Below, one piece after another: positions 37,376-45,759 of a stretch of 64,000 nt of DNA. Made by a program: the position numbers and the translations under genes. Source of the stretch: Dysgonomonas sp. BGC7 (lineage in GTDB: Bacteria; Bacteroidota; Bacteroidia; Bacteroidales; Dysgonomonadaceae); assembly GCF_001261735.1 (NCBI RefSeq), contig NZ_CVRP01000003.1:124001-188000 (forward strand). Reading direction: 5' to 3'. The notes below the pieces were generated by a model, which was not told the origin of the DNA, ran no database searches, and saw nothing but the letters and a program-made list of their open reading frames with translations. Position 1 is the stretch's first letter. Each line of letters starts with the position of its first letter.

Positions 37376-37394
37376 TTGAACCGTTGTGGTTCAA
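37376..37394. promoter_or_regulatory. Candidate repressor operator (palindrome)
   Basis: TTGAACCGTTGTGGTTCAA is a perfect 7-base inverted repeat with a 5-base centre, 33 bases upstream of the repressor ATG and downstream of its probable transcription start. Its size and place fit a dimeric HTH repressor site. Confidence 0.5.
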
Positions 37395-37431
37395 CAACAG
37401 CAAGTCAGTTATGTATTTGTAATAATACTAG

Positions 37432-37439
37432 CAAAAATA
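37432..37439 (-). promoter_or_regulatory. -7 box for the repressor gene
   Basis: On the minus strand TATTTTTG matches TAnnTTTG, 89 bases before the ATG, with the palindrome between. Confidence 0.4.
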
Positions 37440-37741
37440 GCATAATAATTTTATAATCAGACTTATTATTAGAAAATTTCATCATTATAAACATTAGCTA
37501 TATAGATTAATAAATATGTGTATGAAATAAATCTATATGTGTTAATTTATGTAAAAATGCATTATTTTAGACAATAATGAAATAATTTTATTTACAACAA
37601 ACGATATAAATGATTTTTTTTAACATTTTAACATTAAAAGAACAATATAAAAAGCAAAGTGTTAACATAAAAAGTTTCGTTTTTAACATTAATACATAGA
37701 ATTATTGCAATGTTTTATTTCAATATAGAGTAATATTACAT

Positions 37742-37749
37742 TATATTTG
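37742..37749 (+). promoter_or_regulatory. -7 box for candidate small RNA A
   Basis: TATATTTG is a perfect TAnnTTTG match facing the hairpin at 37.83 kb with no coding gene downstream on this strand. Confidence 0.45.
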
Positions 37750-37755
37750 CATGAA

Positions 37756-37865
37756 AATTGAAATATATAAATTTTCAATAATAAAAAGAATACTACTTTG
37801 CGTAGTTTTTAAGTTTGTCTCAAGGTTGGAAAGGGCGTATGCGTGATGCATATGCCTTTCTATTT
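37756..37865 (+). ncRNA. Candidate small RNA A with terminal hairpin
   Basis: From an inferred start near 37756 the transcript would end at a 12-bp hairpin: AAGGGCGTATGC (37831-37842), loop GTGAT, GCATATGCCTTT (37848-37859), then CTATTT. The segment AAGTTTGTCTCAAGGTTGG just before it matches the second locus at 41.28 kb. The stem differs from that locus by paired changes while the loop and flanks are kept, which is what a selected RNA would show. No known RNA family was recognised. The rest of the 37344-38126 gap is AT-rich, apart from the operator region and a REP copy. Confidence 0.5.
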
Positions 37866-37916
37866 CATCCTACTGTATCTATACTTCACAAACATAAATT
37901 GTTATTATATTTTTAT

Positions 37917-37947
37917 GTAGGGACAAACCCTTGCGGTTGCCAGATCC
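37917..37947. repeat. REP-like repeat copy
   Basis: TGTAGGGACAAACCCTTGCG followed by GTTGCCAGATCC is closest to the copy at 26457. Confidence 0.65.
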
Positions 37948-38126
37948 TTACAGAAATCCTCACCTTTCTTCATACACAAATCTCACCTGACTTGCTTTCA
38001 CTCTGTACGTTCGGGCACATTCGCTCCTAAAAGCCTGTAGATCATCTATAGACAAATCGACCTTTAGCCGTGTCAGACCCGGGATTCTTATTTGTTTAAT
38101 CACATACATATCTATTTGGTATTTAT

Positions 38127-38738
38127 TTATTTCACTTCGCGATATCGGTCTGCGAGCCTCTTATTGCTGCGCACATCTGTCAGTATGGTAGAAATAATAC
38201 GCTGAATACTGTGCGCCTTGATGTGAGTGAGGGCAGCTAATGTCTGATAGTTGATAGCAGGCTTTAGGTTTACATACATTTTGAAAAGTTCGAACTCTTT
38301 CAGCTCATACTTCTTATATACATAATCGAACACATCGAGCTCAAGCTGTAGCTGCATACGTTCACGCTCGTAAGGATTGCTATGATGCGCCTCGTAAGTA
38401 TCGTATTGCGGCATAGATGTGTAGCGGCTCTCAGCCATGCGAGCCTGTATAAAATTGGTATAATACGAACGGTGAAAATATGCTTTATAATCTTTCAGAT
38501 CGGCACCTGTATAAAGAATCTTTTCGCTGATACGCAGGAATGTATTATTGAAAGTATCTTCATCGTACGTATTCTGACCTATCAGAAAATTTATTAAAGA
38601 CTGGCAACTGTCGGCAAACCATTCGTTGAAAAGCATTGCTTTATCTACATTTTCGGCAGTAGGTTCTTCTTTTCCGATATCGGCACGTAAGAAATATTTT
38701 TTACCCGCGTTGTTTCCTTTGCTGTTTCCTAATTTCAT
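38127..38738 (-). CDS. Sigma-factor-like protein of the phage module
   Basis: A 203-residue basic protein. Residues 60-105 (EDTFNNTFLRISEKILYTG, then KDYKAYFHRSYYTNFIQARM) have the spacing of ECF sigma region 2, and residues 145-190 (YELKEFELFKMYVNLKPAIN, YQTLAALTHIKAHSIQRIIS) that of region 4 with an HTH. It may be a sigma-like regulator of late phage genes or simply a DNA-binding replication protein; identity is weakly supported. It follows the DnaC-like gene by 35 bases on the same strand, so it belongs to the phage module. Confidence 0.5.
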   Translation of the reverse strand: MKLGNSKGNNAGKKYFLRADIGKEEPTAENVDKAMLFNEWFADSCQSLINFLIGQNTYDEDTFNNTFLRISEKILYTGADLKDYKAYFHRSYYTNFIQARMAESRYTSMPQYDTYEAHHSNPYERERMQLQLELDVFDYVYKKYELKEFELFKMYVNLKPAINYQTLAALTHIKAHSIQRIISTILTDVRSNKRLADRYREVK

Positions 38739-38773
38739 GTCATTTTGTTTTTATATGGTTTATACTTTATTAT

Positions 38774-39361
38774 TCATTTGCGAAGGCTTTCGCCCTGAAA
38801 CAATATGCGCGTAGTAGTAGACTTTATGCGATCGAGCACCCTGTCGCCATAACGCTTGCGGATATCACCTACCGATAGGTTAGTCGACACCATCACCAGC
38901 TTGTTGTGTTTCTCGGCGGCATCCATCACTTCGGCAAATGCCATACGCTTATTGCCATACATATTGCTCACCTCTTCTGTTCCTATATCGTCGATACTGA
39001 TAATATGTTTCGACAAAACAAAGTCGATATTACTATTCATCTCATAAGTATCGAATATGGTAGTCACCCGCCCGTAGTACCCCAACAAAATAGCCGGAAG
39101 CACATAGCGACACAGCAGACTCTTGCCTCTGCCACAGTTGCCATATAGGAAAAGCCCCCTGCCATTGTTTGCACTAAGCCATGCTGCTACTTCATCGTAT
39201 TCGGGCAACCATTGCATTTCACGCCCCTGCAATGCTAAGAAATATGCCAGACCATCGCTAAGCACCTGAGAGGCATCGGTCAACCGAAGCTGTATCTTAT
39301 CGCTGGGGAGTGGCATCTGCATACTGCGCATTTCCTTTACGATGGTTTCAAAACTTTTCAT
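38774..39361 (-). CDS. DnaC/IstB-like helicase-loader ATPase
   Basis: The start is likely ATG 39361 (195 residues); two upstream in-frame starts overlap the preceding gene further. Walker A GRGLFLYGNCGRGKSLLCRY is at about residues 66-85 and Walker B HIISIDDIGTEEVSNMYGNK at about 118-137, with sensor-1 MVSTNLS and an arginine finger region RYGDRVLDRIKSTT. This is the DnaC family of AAA+ loaders used by phages to load replicative helicase. It overlaps the DnaD-like gene by a few codons. Confidence 0.88.
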   Translation of the reverse strand: MKSFETIVKEMRSMQMPLPSDKIQLRLTDASQVLSDGLAYFLALQGREMQWLPEYDEVAAWLSANNGRGLFLYGNCGRGKSLLCRYVLPAILLGYYGRVTTIFDTYEMNSNIDFVLSKHIISIDDIGTEEVSNMYGNKRMAFAEVMDAAEKHNKLVMVSTNLSVGDIRKRYGDRVLDRIKSTTTRILFQGESLRK

Positions 39362-39911
39362 ATTGCTTCTCATTGTCATGTTTTACAAGTTCGGGTTTGT
39401 CCCTGTCTGTTTTCTTTTCCCATGTGCGGACTGCGGCACGCCAATCTTTCATCTTATTACGCCCTATCATCCAATCCTTCGACTGATAAAAGTTGCAAAA
39501 GGCATGAGCATCTATTCCATTCCGGCGGCGCAAACAATAATCCTCCACTTCCTTTACCGAAGGCTTGCTAAATGATTCGCTCTTGGTTTTTGCCACATCC
39601 GATCGGGCACTCTGTATTTTTCTACTCTCGGGCACACCGGTCAATGTATATTCTGCCGGTTTCGATTTTGCCACTCCTTCCCTGAAAGTGATAAGCCCCA
39701 TAGCCTGTAAGCGATTGCGACGATCGCCAAAAGCATTCCTGTTCATTTTGAGAATAGCACAAACAACTTCGGTAGGCTGACAAAAGGGATTCTTCCAGCC
39801 CAGTCGGTTACATCTATGCACCAGAAAATTGTACAAATCGTGCTCATGTGCCGTAATAAGCCCCTGCTCTCTCATCTCCCATGCTGCATTTATAATCTCT
39901 ATGTAATTCAC
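39348..39911 (-). CDS. Phage replication initiator-like protein (DnaD/winged-helix type)
   Basis: The 187-residue protein starts with a winged-helix region (LYNFLVHRCNRLGWKNPF, AILKMNRNAFGDRRNRLQAMGLI), a variable middle, and a C-terminal segment DAHAFCNFYQSKDWMIGRNKMKDWRAAVRTWEK that is typical of phage replisome organiser proteins next to DnaC. It probably binds the phage origin and recruits the loader encoded by the overlapping gene. The start is ATG 39911. Confidence 0.75.
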   Translation of the reverse strand: MNYIEIINAAWEMREQGLITAHEHDLYNFLVHRCNRLGWKNPFCQPTEVVCAILKMNRNAFGDRRNRLQAMGLITFREGVAKSKPAEYTLTGVPESRKIQSARSDVAKTKSESFSKPSVKEVEDYCLRRRNGIDAHAFCNFYQSKDWMIGRNKMKDWRAAVRTWEKKTDRDKPELVKHDNEKQYEKF

Positions 39912-39957
39912 TCAGGTTTGGTTTTAAAACAACAGAATAGACCAATATTAACTCATA

Positions 39958-40296
39958 TCAAAAATTATTAGCACGATCTTTCAGCACATGGTGCGCCTGA
40001 TACCTGATCTCTTTATTCTCTTTATTGTAATCGGCAAGCACAGTTCGCAAGCGGGATGTAAGTACGGCAGTATCTTCATAAAGCAAATCCCAGTCGCTAT
40101 CCAACACTTCCGACACCTTGAGTTTCACCGTATCCATATATGTATCGAATTCGACACAAACACGTACATCACCTATCTGATCATCGAAGTCGGCAATGTT
40201 ATACCTGCCCGAATCGCTTAAATGCTCGGTCACAGTATCTACAATTTTCTTCATTTGATGCTCGTCACAATAACAGTCAATTTTCAATGCTCCCAT
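39958..40296 (-). CDS. Hypothetical phage-module protein
   Basis: A 112-residue acidic protein (MGALKIDCYCDEHQMKKIVD...) with alternating strands and helices and no recognised motif. It is first in the minus-strand block ahead of the DnaD-like and DnaC-like genes, 46 bases upstream of the former, so it likely belongs with the phage replication genes. Function unknown. Confidence 0.6.
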   Translation of the reverse strand: MGALKIDCYCDEHQMKKIVDTVTEHLSDSGRYNIADFDDQIGDVRVCVEFDTYMDTVKLKVSEVLDSDWDLLYEDTAVLTSRLRTVLADYNKENKEIRYQAHHVLKDRANNF

Positions 40297-40770
40297 GATA
40301 AATAAATTAAGAGTTATGGATTAATAGTTGTAAATATTTTCTTTAGAGATAATCTTAATATAACTTCGTAAATAATAGATATATTTGCTTTGTGCTACAT
40401 CCGTAATTCATGGTTCAAAATTAAACCAAATAAACCAATAATAAAAATATAAATACTATATAATTCAATTTTAACCCATATTTAGATCAGAGTCTAAACT
40501 AAGCATGAAACAAGAAACTGAGGATCAGGATAATGTAAATTATTTAAACAAAACACAAAGAAAACAAACACAACAAATAATTATATATCAGATACATACA
40601 ACAACATAAGACAAAATAATATTTATCTAACATTACTGAAATCGAGTAACACAAAGGGTTACCAGCATAGGGTGTAAAAAGTAATTGAGTAGGTATTGCT
40701 AACAAAAAAAAGATAATTCAAGAGCCAGAGCAATTAATACAATATTGAACCAATACAATACTCCCATAAA
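40297..40770. other. AT-rich intergenic region
   Basis: No credible gene. It contains the promoter regions of the divergent phage-module gene and the YjbR gene. No repeat or palindrome stood out. Confidence 0.5.
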
Positions 40771-41142
40771 ATGAATATTGAAGAATTGAGAGAACACTGC
40801 ATGACAATAAGAGGAGCTACTGAAAGCTTTCCTTTCGACGAATCTACGTTGGTATTTAAAGTGATGAATAAAATGTTTGCATACATATCACTAACACCCA
40901 AAGACGGACGATTTAGAGTATGCCTGAAGTGCGATCCGGCAAAGACTGAAGAACTGAGAGAACTGTATGAGGGCATTGCAGATGGCTATCATACCAAAAC
41001 CCGCATGTGGCACTCAGTATATATAGACAGCGATGTGCCCGACAAGCTGATAGGCGAACTTATACAACATTCGCTAGACGAAGTAATAAAAAAGCTACCT
41101 AAAAAAGAACGACTAAAGTATATAGATCTTGCCAACGGCTAA
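40771..41142 (+). CDS. MmcQ/YjbR family protein
   Basis: A 123-residue protein with the family pattern MNIEELREHCMTIRGATESF, PFDESTLVFKVMNKMFAYIS, then KCDPAKTEELRELYEGI and HTKTRMWHSVYID. The fold is CyaY-like and the family is called DNA-binding, but a role is not established. It stands alone between the phage module and candidate RNA B. Confidence 0.93.
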   Translation: MNIEELREHCMTIRGATESFPFDESTLVFKVMNKMFAYISLTPKDGRFRVCLKCDPAKTEELRELYEGIADGYHTKTRMWHSVYIDSDVPDKLIGELIQHSLDEVIKKLPKKERLKYIDLANG

Positions 41143-41239
41143 ACATAAATAGAAAAAACGATCTGCGAATTTTAACTAACAAAAAGAGCTTTTTTCCTAA
41201 TTATTGTTTTTTAATATAGTTAATTAACTATATCTGTAA

Positions 41240-41338
41240 AACAAAACAGACGATTTAGTAGTTATATGTTAGTGTAGTTTGTAAAGTTTGTGTTAAAGTT
41301 GGGAGGGTCTACGATGTGATGTTGTGGACCTTTTTCTA
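41240..41338 (+). ncRNA. Candidate small RNA B with terminal hairpin
   Basis: A stretch ending in AGGGTCTACGAT (41304-41315), loop GTGAT, GTTGTGGACCTT (41321-41332) and a T-rich tail (TTTCTATTT). All 12 stem positions pair, several through G-U. The upstream AAGTTTGTGTTAAAGTTGG aligns with candidate A. The start is set loosely after a near -7 box TATATCTG around 41230. The element ends just before the threonine aldolase stop codon on the opposite strand, so it may also act as a terminator. Confidence 0.5.
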
Positions 41339-41345
41339 TTTAAGG

Positions 41346-42377
41346 TCACAACACCAGATTATTGAGATTTTTTATAAATTCTTCTACAGCAGCTTCGGGT
41401 GTTGCCCACGATGTAATAAGGCGAACAGCCGATCGGTCAGTATCTACTATATCCCATACAAGGAAAGCATAATCGGCTTGCAGTTGCCTGATAAGCTCAT
41501 TGGGGAGTACAGGGAAAATCTGATTGGTATCTGACTCCATCAACATAGAAAATCCTTTGGCTGCAAATGCCGCCGACAGTTTAGCTGCCATACGGTTTGC
41601 ATGCACTGCCAAATCGAAAATAAGATTGTTGCTCAGCAGGCAATCGAACTGAATACCCAAGGTACGTCCTTTGGCTGTGAGTGCACCGCGTTGCTTGAGG
41701 TGATAATGAAAATCTTTTTGCAATGCCGGATTCACTATTACAATAGCTTCTCCCAACAGTGCTCCGCACTTTGTACCGCCAATATAAAACACATCTGTAA
41801 GAGCAGCTATATCAGCCAAAGCCATATCGTTAGATGGTGCAGTAAGAGCCATTGCCAATCGTGCCCCATCCATGAAAAGAATCAGGTCGTTGACTCTGCA
41901 AAACTCAGATAGTGCAGTCAACTCCTGTTTGGTATATACAGTTCCCAATTCGGTAGAATTGGAAATATATACGGCACGGGTACGCACAGTATGATGTCCT
42001 CTTGCTTTGTTAAGAAAAGGTTTTACATCATCAGGACGCAATTTGCCATCCGTTGTATGAGCAGCTTCTACTTTGTGCCCGGTGGCTTCGATGGCTCCCG
42101 CTTCGTTAGAAAAAATATGCCCGGTAGTAGCAGCCACCACCGATTCGAACGGTTTAAGTACCGATGCCAACACTACCAGATTGGCCTGTGTGCCACCGGT
42201 TGCCAGATGTACATTTACAGCATCATTTGCCACTAGGCGGCGGATCATAGTTTCGGCACTACGAGAATAAGCATCGTCACCATAGCCGGCCTGCTGCACC
42301 ATATTAGTATCGGCAAGGGCTTTGAGTACCGAAGGGTGACAACCTTCGGCATAATCGTTTGCAAAACTGTATTTCAT
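41346..42377 (-). CDS. Low-specificity threonine aldolase family enzyme
   Basis: The 343-residue PLP enzyme begins MKYSFANDYAEGCHPSVLKAL and has the aldolase-type PLP lysine in DVFYIGGTKCGALLGE (Lys near 203), plus LFMDGARLAMAL and TGGTQANLVVLAS near 60-72. It cleaves threonine or allo-threonine to glycine and acetaldehyde. The family is also called beta-eliminating lyase. Length is normal. It is monocistronic on the minus strand. Confidence 0.92.
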   Translation of the reverse strand: MKYSFANDYAEGCHPSVLKALADTNMVQQAGYGDDAYSRSAETMIRRLVANDAVNVHLATGGTQANLVVLASVLKPFESVVAATTGHIFSNEAGAIEATGHKVEAAHTTDGKLRPDDVKPFLNKARGHHTVRTRAVYISNSTELGTVYTKQELTALSEFCRVNDLILFMDGARLAMALTAPSNDMALADIAALTDVFYIGGTKCGALLGEAIVIVNPALQKDFHYHLKQRGALTAKGRTLGIQFDCLLSNNLIFDLAVHANRMAAKLSAAFAAKGFSMLMESDTNQIFPVLPNELIRQLQADYAFLVWDIVDTDRSAVRLITSWATPEAAVEEFIKNLNNLVL

Positions 42378-42498
42378 TTTTGTCTGTTATTTACAAATAC
42401 AAATGTAAATATTTTCGCCTCTTTTCTTAGAGCCTGCTCCGATTTTTAGTTACAAAATAATTTACTGTCATACTTCGTATCTGCACACAGAAAAGAAC

Positions 42499-42530
42499 AA
42501 AGCACAAACAGTTGTCGCTGCCTGTGCTTT
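42499..42530 (-). terminator. Probable terminator of the SRPBCC/VOC operon
   Basis: AAAGCACA and TGTGCTTT plus an inner CAG/CTG pair flank a TTGTCG loop. On the minus strand it follows the SRPBCC stop by about 110 bases and is followed by a T-rich stretch. Confidence 0.6.
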
Positions 42531-42639
42531 GCTTACATTCGAAATATAATAGTTTGTACCTAGTATGCAGACAGATATCGTTCGTCTGCAATAAATAATT
42601 ATCGGGTATAAAATTTACACCCCTACCCTGCACTACCTA

Positions 42640-43056
42640 CTATTTCTGATTTATCTCCACATAATATTTAAACCGATTGAGAATAGCCTGCCAGCCCCGC
42701 CGCTGTGTCTCATGTGAGTTTTCATTTTCGGGCTCTATAGTTTCGGTGATCTCGGTATTATGATCTACCGTGCGAAAACGCACCTTAACTTTTCGCCCAT
42801 CCATTATGGTATAATCTATTTCCTTGTTCTGCACTATTTTATCATACACACCTTCGAACCGAAAGCCATCATTGCCATCTTTGGCATTCATCTGATATGT
42901 AAAATGTCCGCCTACCCACAGGTCATTTATGGCACTGGTAGTATGCCAATCATCAGAGGCACTGTTCCAGTTTACAATATGGTCTGGATCTACCCAGAAG
43001 CTCCACACTATATGCAGGGGGGCATTTACCCGAACTTGTACGGAAATAGTATCCAT
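42640..43056 (-). CDS. SRPBCC (AHSA1-type) domain protein
   Basis: The 138-residue protein begins MDTISVQVRVNAPLHIVWSFWVDPDHIVNWNSASDDWH, the usual Aha1/START-like SRPBCC entry, and ends with the helix GWQAILNRFKYYVE. These proteins bind small hydrophobic molecules; no specific ligand can be named. It is the last gene of a three-gene set with a VOC protein and another SRPBCC protein. Confidence 0.9.
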   Translation of the reverse strand: MDTISVQVRVNAPLHIVWSFWVDPDHIVNWNSASDDWHTTSAINDLWVGGHFTYQMNAKDGNDGFRFEGVYDKIVQNKEIDYTIMDGRKVKVRFRTVDHNTEITETIEPENENSHETQRRGWQAILNRFKYYVEINQK

Positions 43057-43094
43057 TGGTTTTCATATTCTCGTTCCTACATCTCGTAATTACA

Positions 43095-43484
43095 TTATTT
43101 CATAGAGTGCAGTCCAAAGCTATTGCCTTCGGTATCGAGACACATGGTTATATGACCATATTCGCCGATCGAAAACTTTGACTGTAATACTTTACCTCCG
43201 GCTGCTGCTACACGACTTTCTTCGACAGAGCAGTCGTCGCAACCAAAATACACAACCGTACTATTGCCTCCGGCACGAACATCTTGAGTCTTTACCAATG
43301 CTCCTGAAGCATTGGGAGCGTCTTCGTCTTCGGCATAAGGGAACATCACCATTTCATATCCCGAAGAATCTGCCGGCATTTCTTCCATTTTTTTGTTCAA
43401 TACCGCTTCGTAAAATTTACGTGCACGGGACATATCGTCTACATATATCTCGAACCAGACTACAGGATTTCTTGTCTTCATCAT
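43095..43484 (-). CDS. VOC (glyoxalase/bleomycin-resistance) domain protein
   Basis: The 129-residue protein has a single vicinal-oxygen-chelate domain: VVWFEIYVDDMSRARKFYEAVL at residues 8-29, YEMVMFPY, VVYFGCDDCSVEESRVAAAGG and the closing YGHITMCLDTEGNSFGLHSM. The family includes glyoxalase-like enzymes and resistance proteins; function here is unknown. It begins 12 bases after the upstream SRPBCC gene. Confidence 0.92.
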   Translation of the reverse strand: MMKTRNPVVWFEIYVDDMSRARKFYEAVLNKKMEEMPADSSGYEMVMFPYAEDEDAPNASGALVKTQDVRAGGNSTVVYFGCDDCSVEESRVAAAGGKVLQSKFSIGEYGHITMCLDTEGNSFGLHSMK

Positions 43485-43496
43485 TTTGTCGGCGTA

Positions 43497-43967
43497 TTAT
43501 TTATTTTTCAGATAGTTGTTGAGAGAAGTTCCCAGAAGTTTCTCCCATTCTATTTCATTGTCATTTTTAGAAATATCTTTCTCGGCAACGGTAGAGTCTT
43601 TAAGATACTCATACTTAAGTATCAACCTTGTTCCTCCTGTTTCGGCAGGCTCAATGGCCCATGTGAGAACAGACAGACGATTGCGGGAGCTTAATTGAGT
43701 CCATGTATGTTTAAATTTCTTCTCCGGCACAATCTCAAGAATAACGCAGCGATGGTGGCATAGTTTTTCATCACCAATTTCACAAATATTAAAAGCAGTA
43801 TCTTCTTCCAGCACAAAATTGTCTACATTGAAATACCACTCCTTCATTTGGTCCTTATCTGTTATAGCCTTCCATACCTTATGGGTGGCTACAGGATAAG
43901 TCTTTTTGATAATTACGGGGTTTGTTTCCATAAACGACAAAGGATTTTTTAAAATTTTGTTCTTCAT
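43497..43967 (-). CDS. SRPBCC domain protein (ATPase activator Aha1-like)
   Basis: The start is ATG 43967 or ATG 43931; the longer 168-residue version would begin very close to the end of the 5' region. From METNPVIIKKTYPVATHKVW the protein is a typical SRPBCC domain with WKAITDKDQMKEWYFN and the closing helix GTSLNNYLKNK. A -7 box about 90 bases upstream precedes both starts. It is the first gene of the SRPBCC-VOC-SRPBCC set. Confidence 0.85.
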   Translation of the reverse strand: MKNKILKNPLSFMETNPVIIKKTYPVATHKVWKAITDKDQMKEWYFNVDNFVLEEDTAFNICEIGDEKLCHHRCVILEIVPEKKFKHTWTQLSSRNRLSVLTWAIEPAETGGTRLILKYEYLKDSTVAEKDISKNDNEIEWEKLLGTSLNNYLKNK

Positions 43968-44058
43968 TATATTCCGGCTATTGTCAAAAACAGACGGGGG
44001 CATTCTTATTAACGTTACTGTGACTACTTCTGTTCACAGAATTTCTAATTATTTTTTA

Positions 44059-44066
44059 CAAATCTA
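44059..44066 (-). promoter_or_regulatory. -7 box for the SRPBCC/VOC operon
   Basis: On the minus strand TAGATTTG matches TAnnTTTG, 92 bases before ATG 43967. Confidence 0.5.
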
Positions 44067-44223
44067 CACTCATACCTATCATCAGGCAACATTTTATTTC
44101 ATTTTCGAAGATTGACTCATCATAATGTTGGCAAAACAAACTAAGGTCTACACACATTATCATAGAAATCACAGCCTTAAGCAAAACCGACAACCGCTTC
44201 TGCATTCTTCAGAAGAGATACTT

Positions 44224-44952
44224 CTACAGCCAGTCTTTTTTCATAGCTTCTTTTTTCATATCGGCAGGCATTTTTTCTATAGCATAGCGTAACGCCGTTC
44301 GGGGCATCACCCGCTTTTTAGACATCACATATTCGAATACATCATCGGCCGATGCTTCGCTGGCAGCTTTCAGCATCCAGCCATAACCTTTTTGCACAAG
44401 ATCATCGGAGTCGGTAAGCAAAATGTCAGCTATCTGGAAAATATCTTTACGAAACATCCCTTTTCGAGCCGGAATAATCAGGGTAACAGCAGCAGCCCGC
44501 CTCACAAACCGTTTGGGGGACAAAGCCCACGTTTTGAGACGTTCGATATATTCGGGATACATCATAACAAATGTACCTACGGTATGATTGCATAAAGTAT
44601 CACAATCGGCCCAATTAGTAAGATAGTTACATACCCAATGCTCAAAAACCTTAAAATCAGCAGGTTCGTATTGCTTATGCAGCGATTCAGCCCAAATGCA
44701 GGCTACTACAGATTCTTCGAAATAGTCCGATTGCCAAAGCCCTTCGCAGAGATTGAAGATATCTTGCTTGGGTAGGTGTTTTATTTCCTTAAGACCTTCT
44801 TTTGCTATTTTATCTACATTCGACATCTTTACGCCATGCACCTTTGGGGCTTCGCCGGGTTTGTGAAAACGGTCGGAAGAAACAAGCGCTTTGGGATCGA
44901 TGTTGTCGCGAAGAGTTTGCCTTATTTCATCGAGAATAGATTCTGGTTTCAT
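44224..44952 (-). CDS. DNA alkylation repair glycosylase (AlkD-like)
   Basis: The 242-residue all-helical protein has the HEAT-like AlkD fold. The Trp and Asp in YLTNWADCDTLCNHTVG (about 111-127) and the Arg in KRFVRRAAAVTLI (about 148-160) match the catalytic and DNA-contact residues known in Bacillus AlkD. It excises N3- and N7-alkylated bases without flipping them. It is monocistronic. Confidence 0.9.
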   Translation of the reverse strand: MKPESILDEIRQTLRDNIDPKALVSSDRFHKPGEAPKVHGVKMSNVDKIAKEGLKEIKHLPKQDIFNLCEGLWQSDYFEESVVACIWAESLHKQYEPADFKVFEHWVCNYLTNWADCDTLCNHTVGTFVMMYPEYIERLKTWALSPKRFVRRAAAVTLIIPARKGMFRKDIFQIADILLTDSDDLVQKGYGWMLKAASEASADDVFEYVMSKKRVMPRTALRYAIEKMPADMKKEAMKKDWL

Positions 44953-44990
44953 GATCCGGCACAGGTTTTATATTACTATTTTTTCGATTA

Positions 44991-45746
44991 CTAACTAAGA
45001 AATAAACACTTAACTCCAATACCCAACAAGATAGCTATGCCAAAACTGCACAGCGTACCGATGAGTACATACTCGGTCATACGGATATCTTTGGCTTCTT
45101 TGAGGTCGCCGTAGCGAAAGACAGACTTAGCCGCCAGCAAAAAGCCTACAGCCTCGAACTGTCCTACGAGTATAAACGTAAGAATGAGCATACGTTCCAT
45201 ATAGCCTATCCAGCGACCGGCATTGAAAAGACCTGTATCGGGATTGGTTTCGTCGGGCGAAGAGAAGTTTGTGAGTAGTTTTTTCTTACTCTTGGCATTG
45301 TCTTCCCATCGCTCGATAAAGATACCTATAAGCAGCGATGAGGGCTTAAGAATGAGCAAGTAAGCTATAATCACAGCCCAGACTTCGGAGGAAGCAAACA
45401 AGGCAGCCAGTTGCAGAGCAAACCCATAGAACTGCTCTGTGAGAAAAAGCCACAAAACAACTATAACCATCAGATGGCATAGCTGATCGGCAACAAAAGG
45501 CAGCAGCCCCTTGTGCCCTACCTTGAGCCAGTCGATAAGTAAATGAGTAGTAAACACTATCACGGGAATATACCAGCACTGCCACTGGGCAACAAACAAA
45601 TAAGCCGCGGCAGCATGTATGAAACTATGCAGCAAATGCGCCCACACTACTTTTTCGTGTTTTTTCTTAACCAACGCATTGGGTTGCAACAGAAAATCGG
45701 ACAGCAGATGTGCGCATACGAGGCGCAGCAGTATAGTGTAATCCAT
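44991..45746 (-). CDS. DUF3307 family membrane protein
   Basis: The 251-residue protein has about seven hydrophobic segments and starts MDYTILLRLVCAHLLSDFLLQPN, the hallmark of DUF3307, followed by HSFIHAAAAYLFV and THLLIDWLK. It is an inner-membrane protein of unknown function. It lies 13 bases after the SatD-family gene, with which it is commonly paired in Bacteroidetes, so the two probably form an operon. Confidence 0.92.
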   Translation of the reverse strand: MDYTILLRLVCAHLLSDFLLQPNALVKKKHEKVVWAHLLHSFIHAAAAYLFVAQWQCWYIPVIVFTTHLLIDWLKVGHKGLLPFVADQLCHLMVIVVLWLFLTEQFYGFALQLAALFASSEVWAVIIAYLLILKPSSLLIGIFIERWEDNAKSKKKLLTNFSSPDETNPDTGLFNAGRWIGYMERMLILTFILVGQFEAVGFLLAAKSVFRYGDLKEAKDIRMTEYVLIGTLCSFGIAILLGIGVKCLFLS

Positions 45747-45759
45747 AATAGAGGAAGTA

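Noticed and set aside
37815-38030. 71-codon frame starting at the candidate RNA A hairpin
   Set aside because: The start codon lies before the hairpin and the product has no recognisable feature; it runs through the hairpin and a REP-like repeat.
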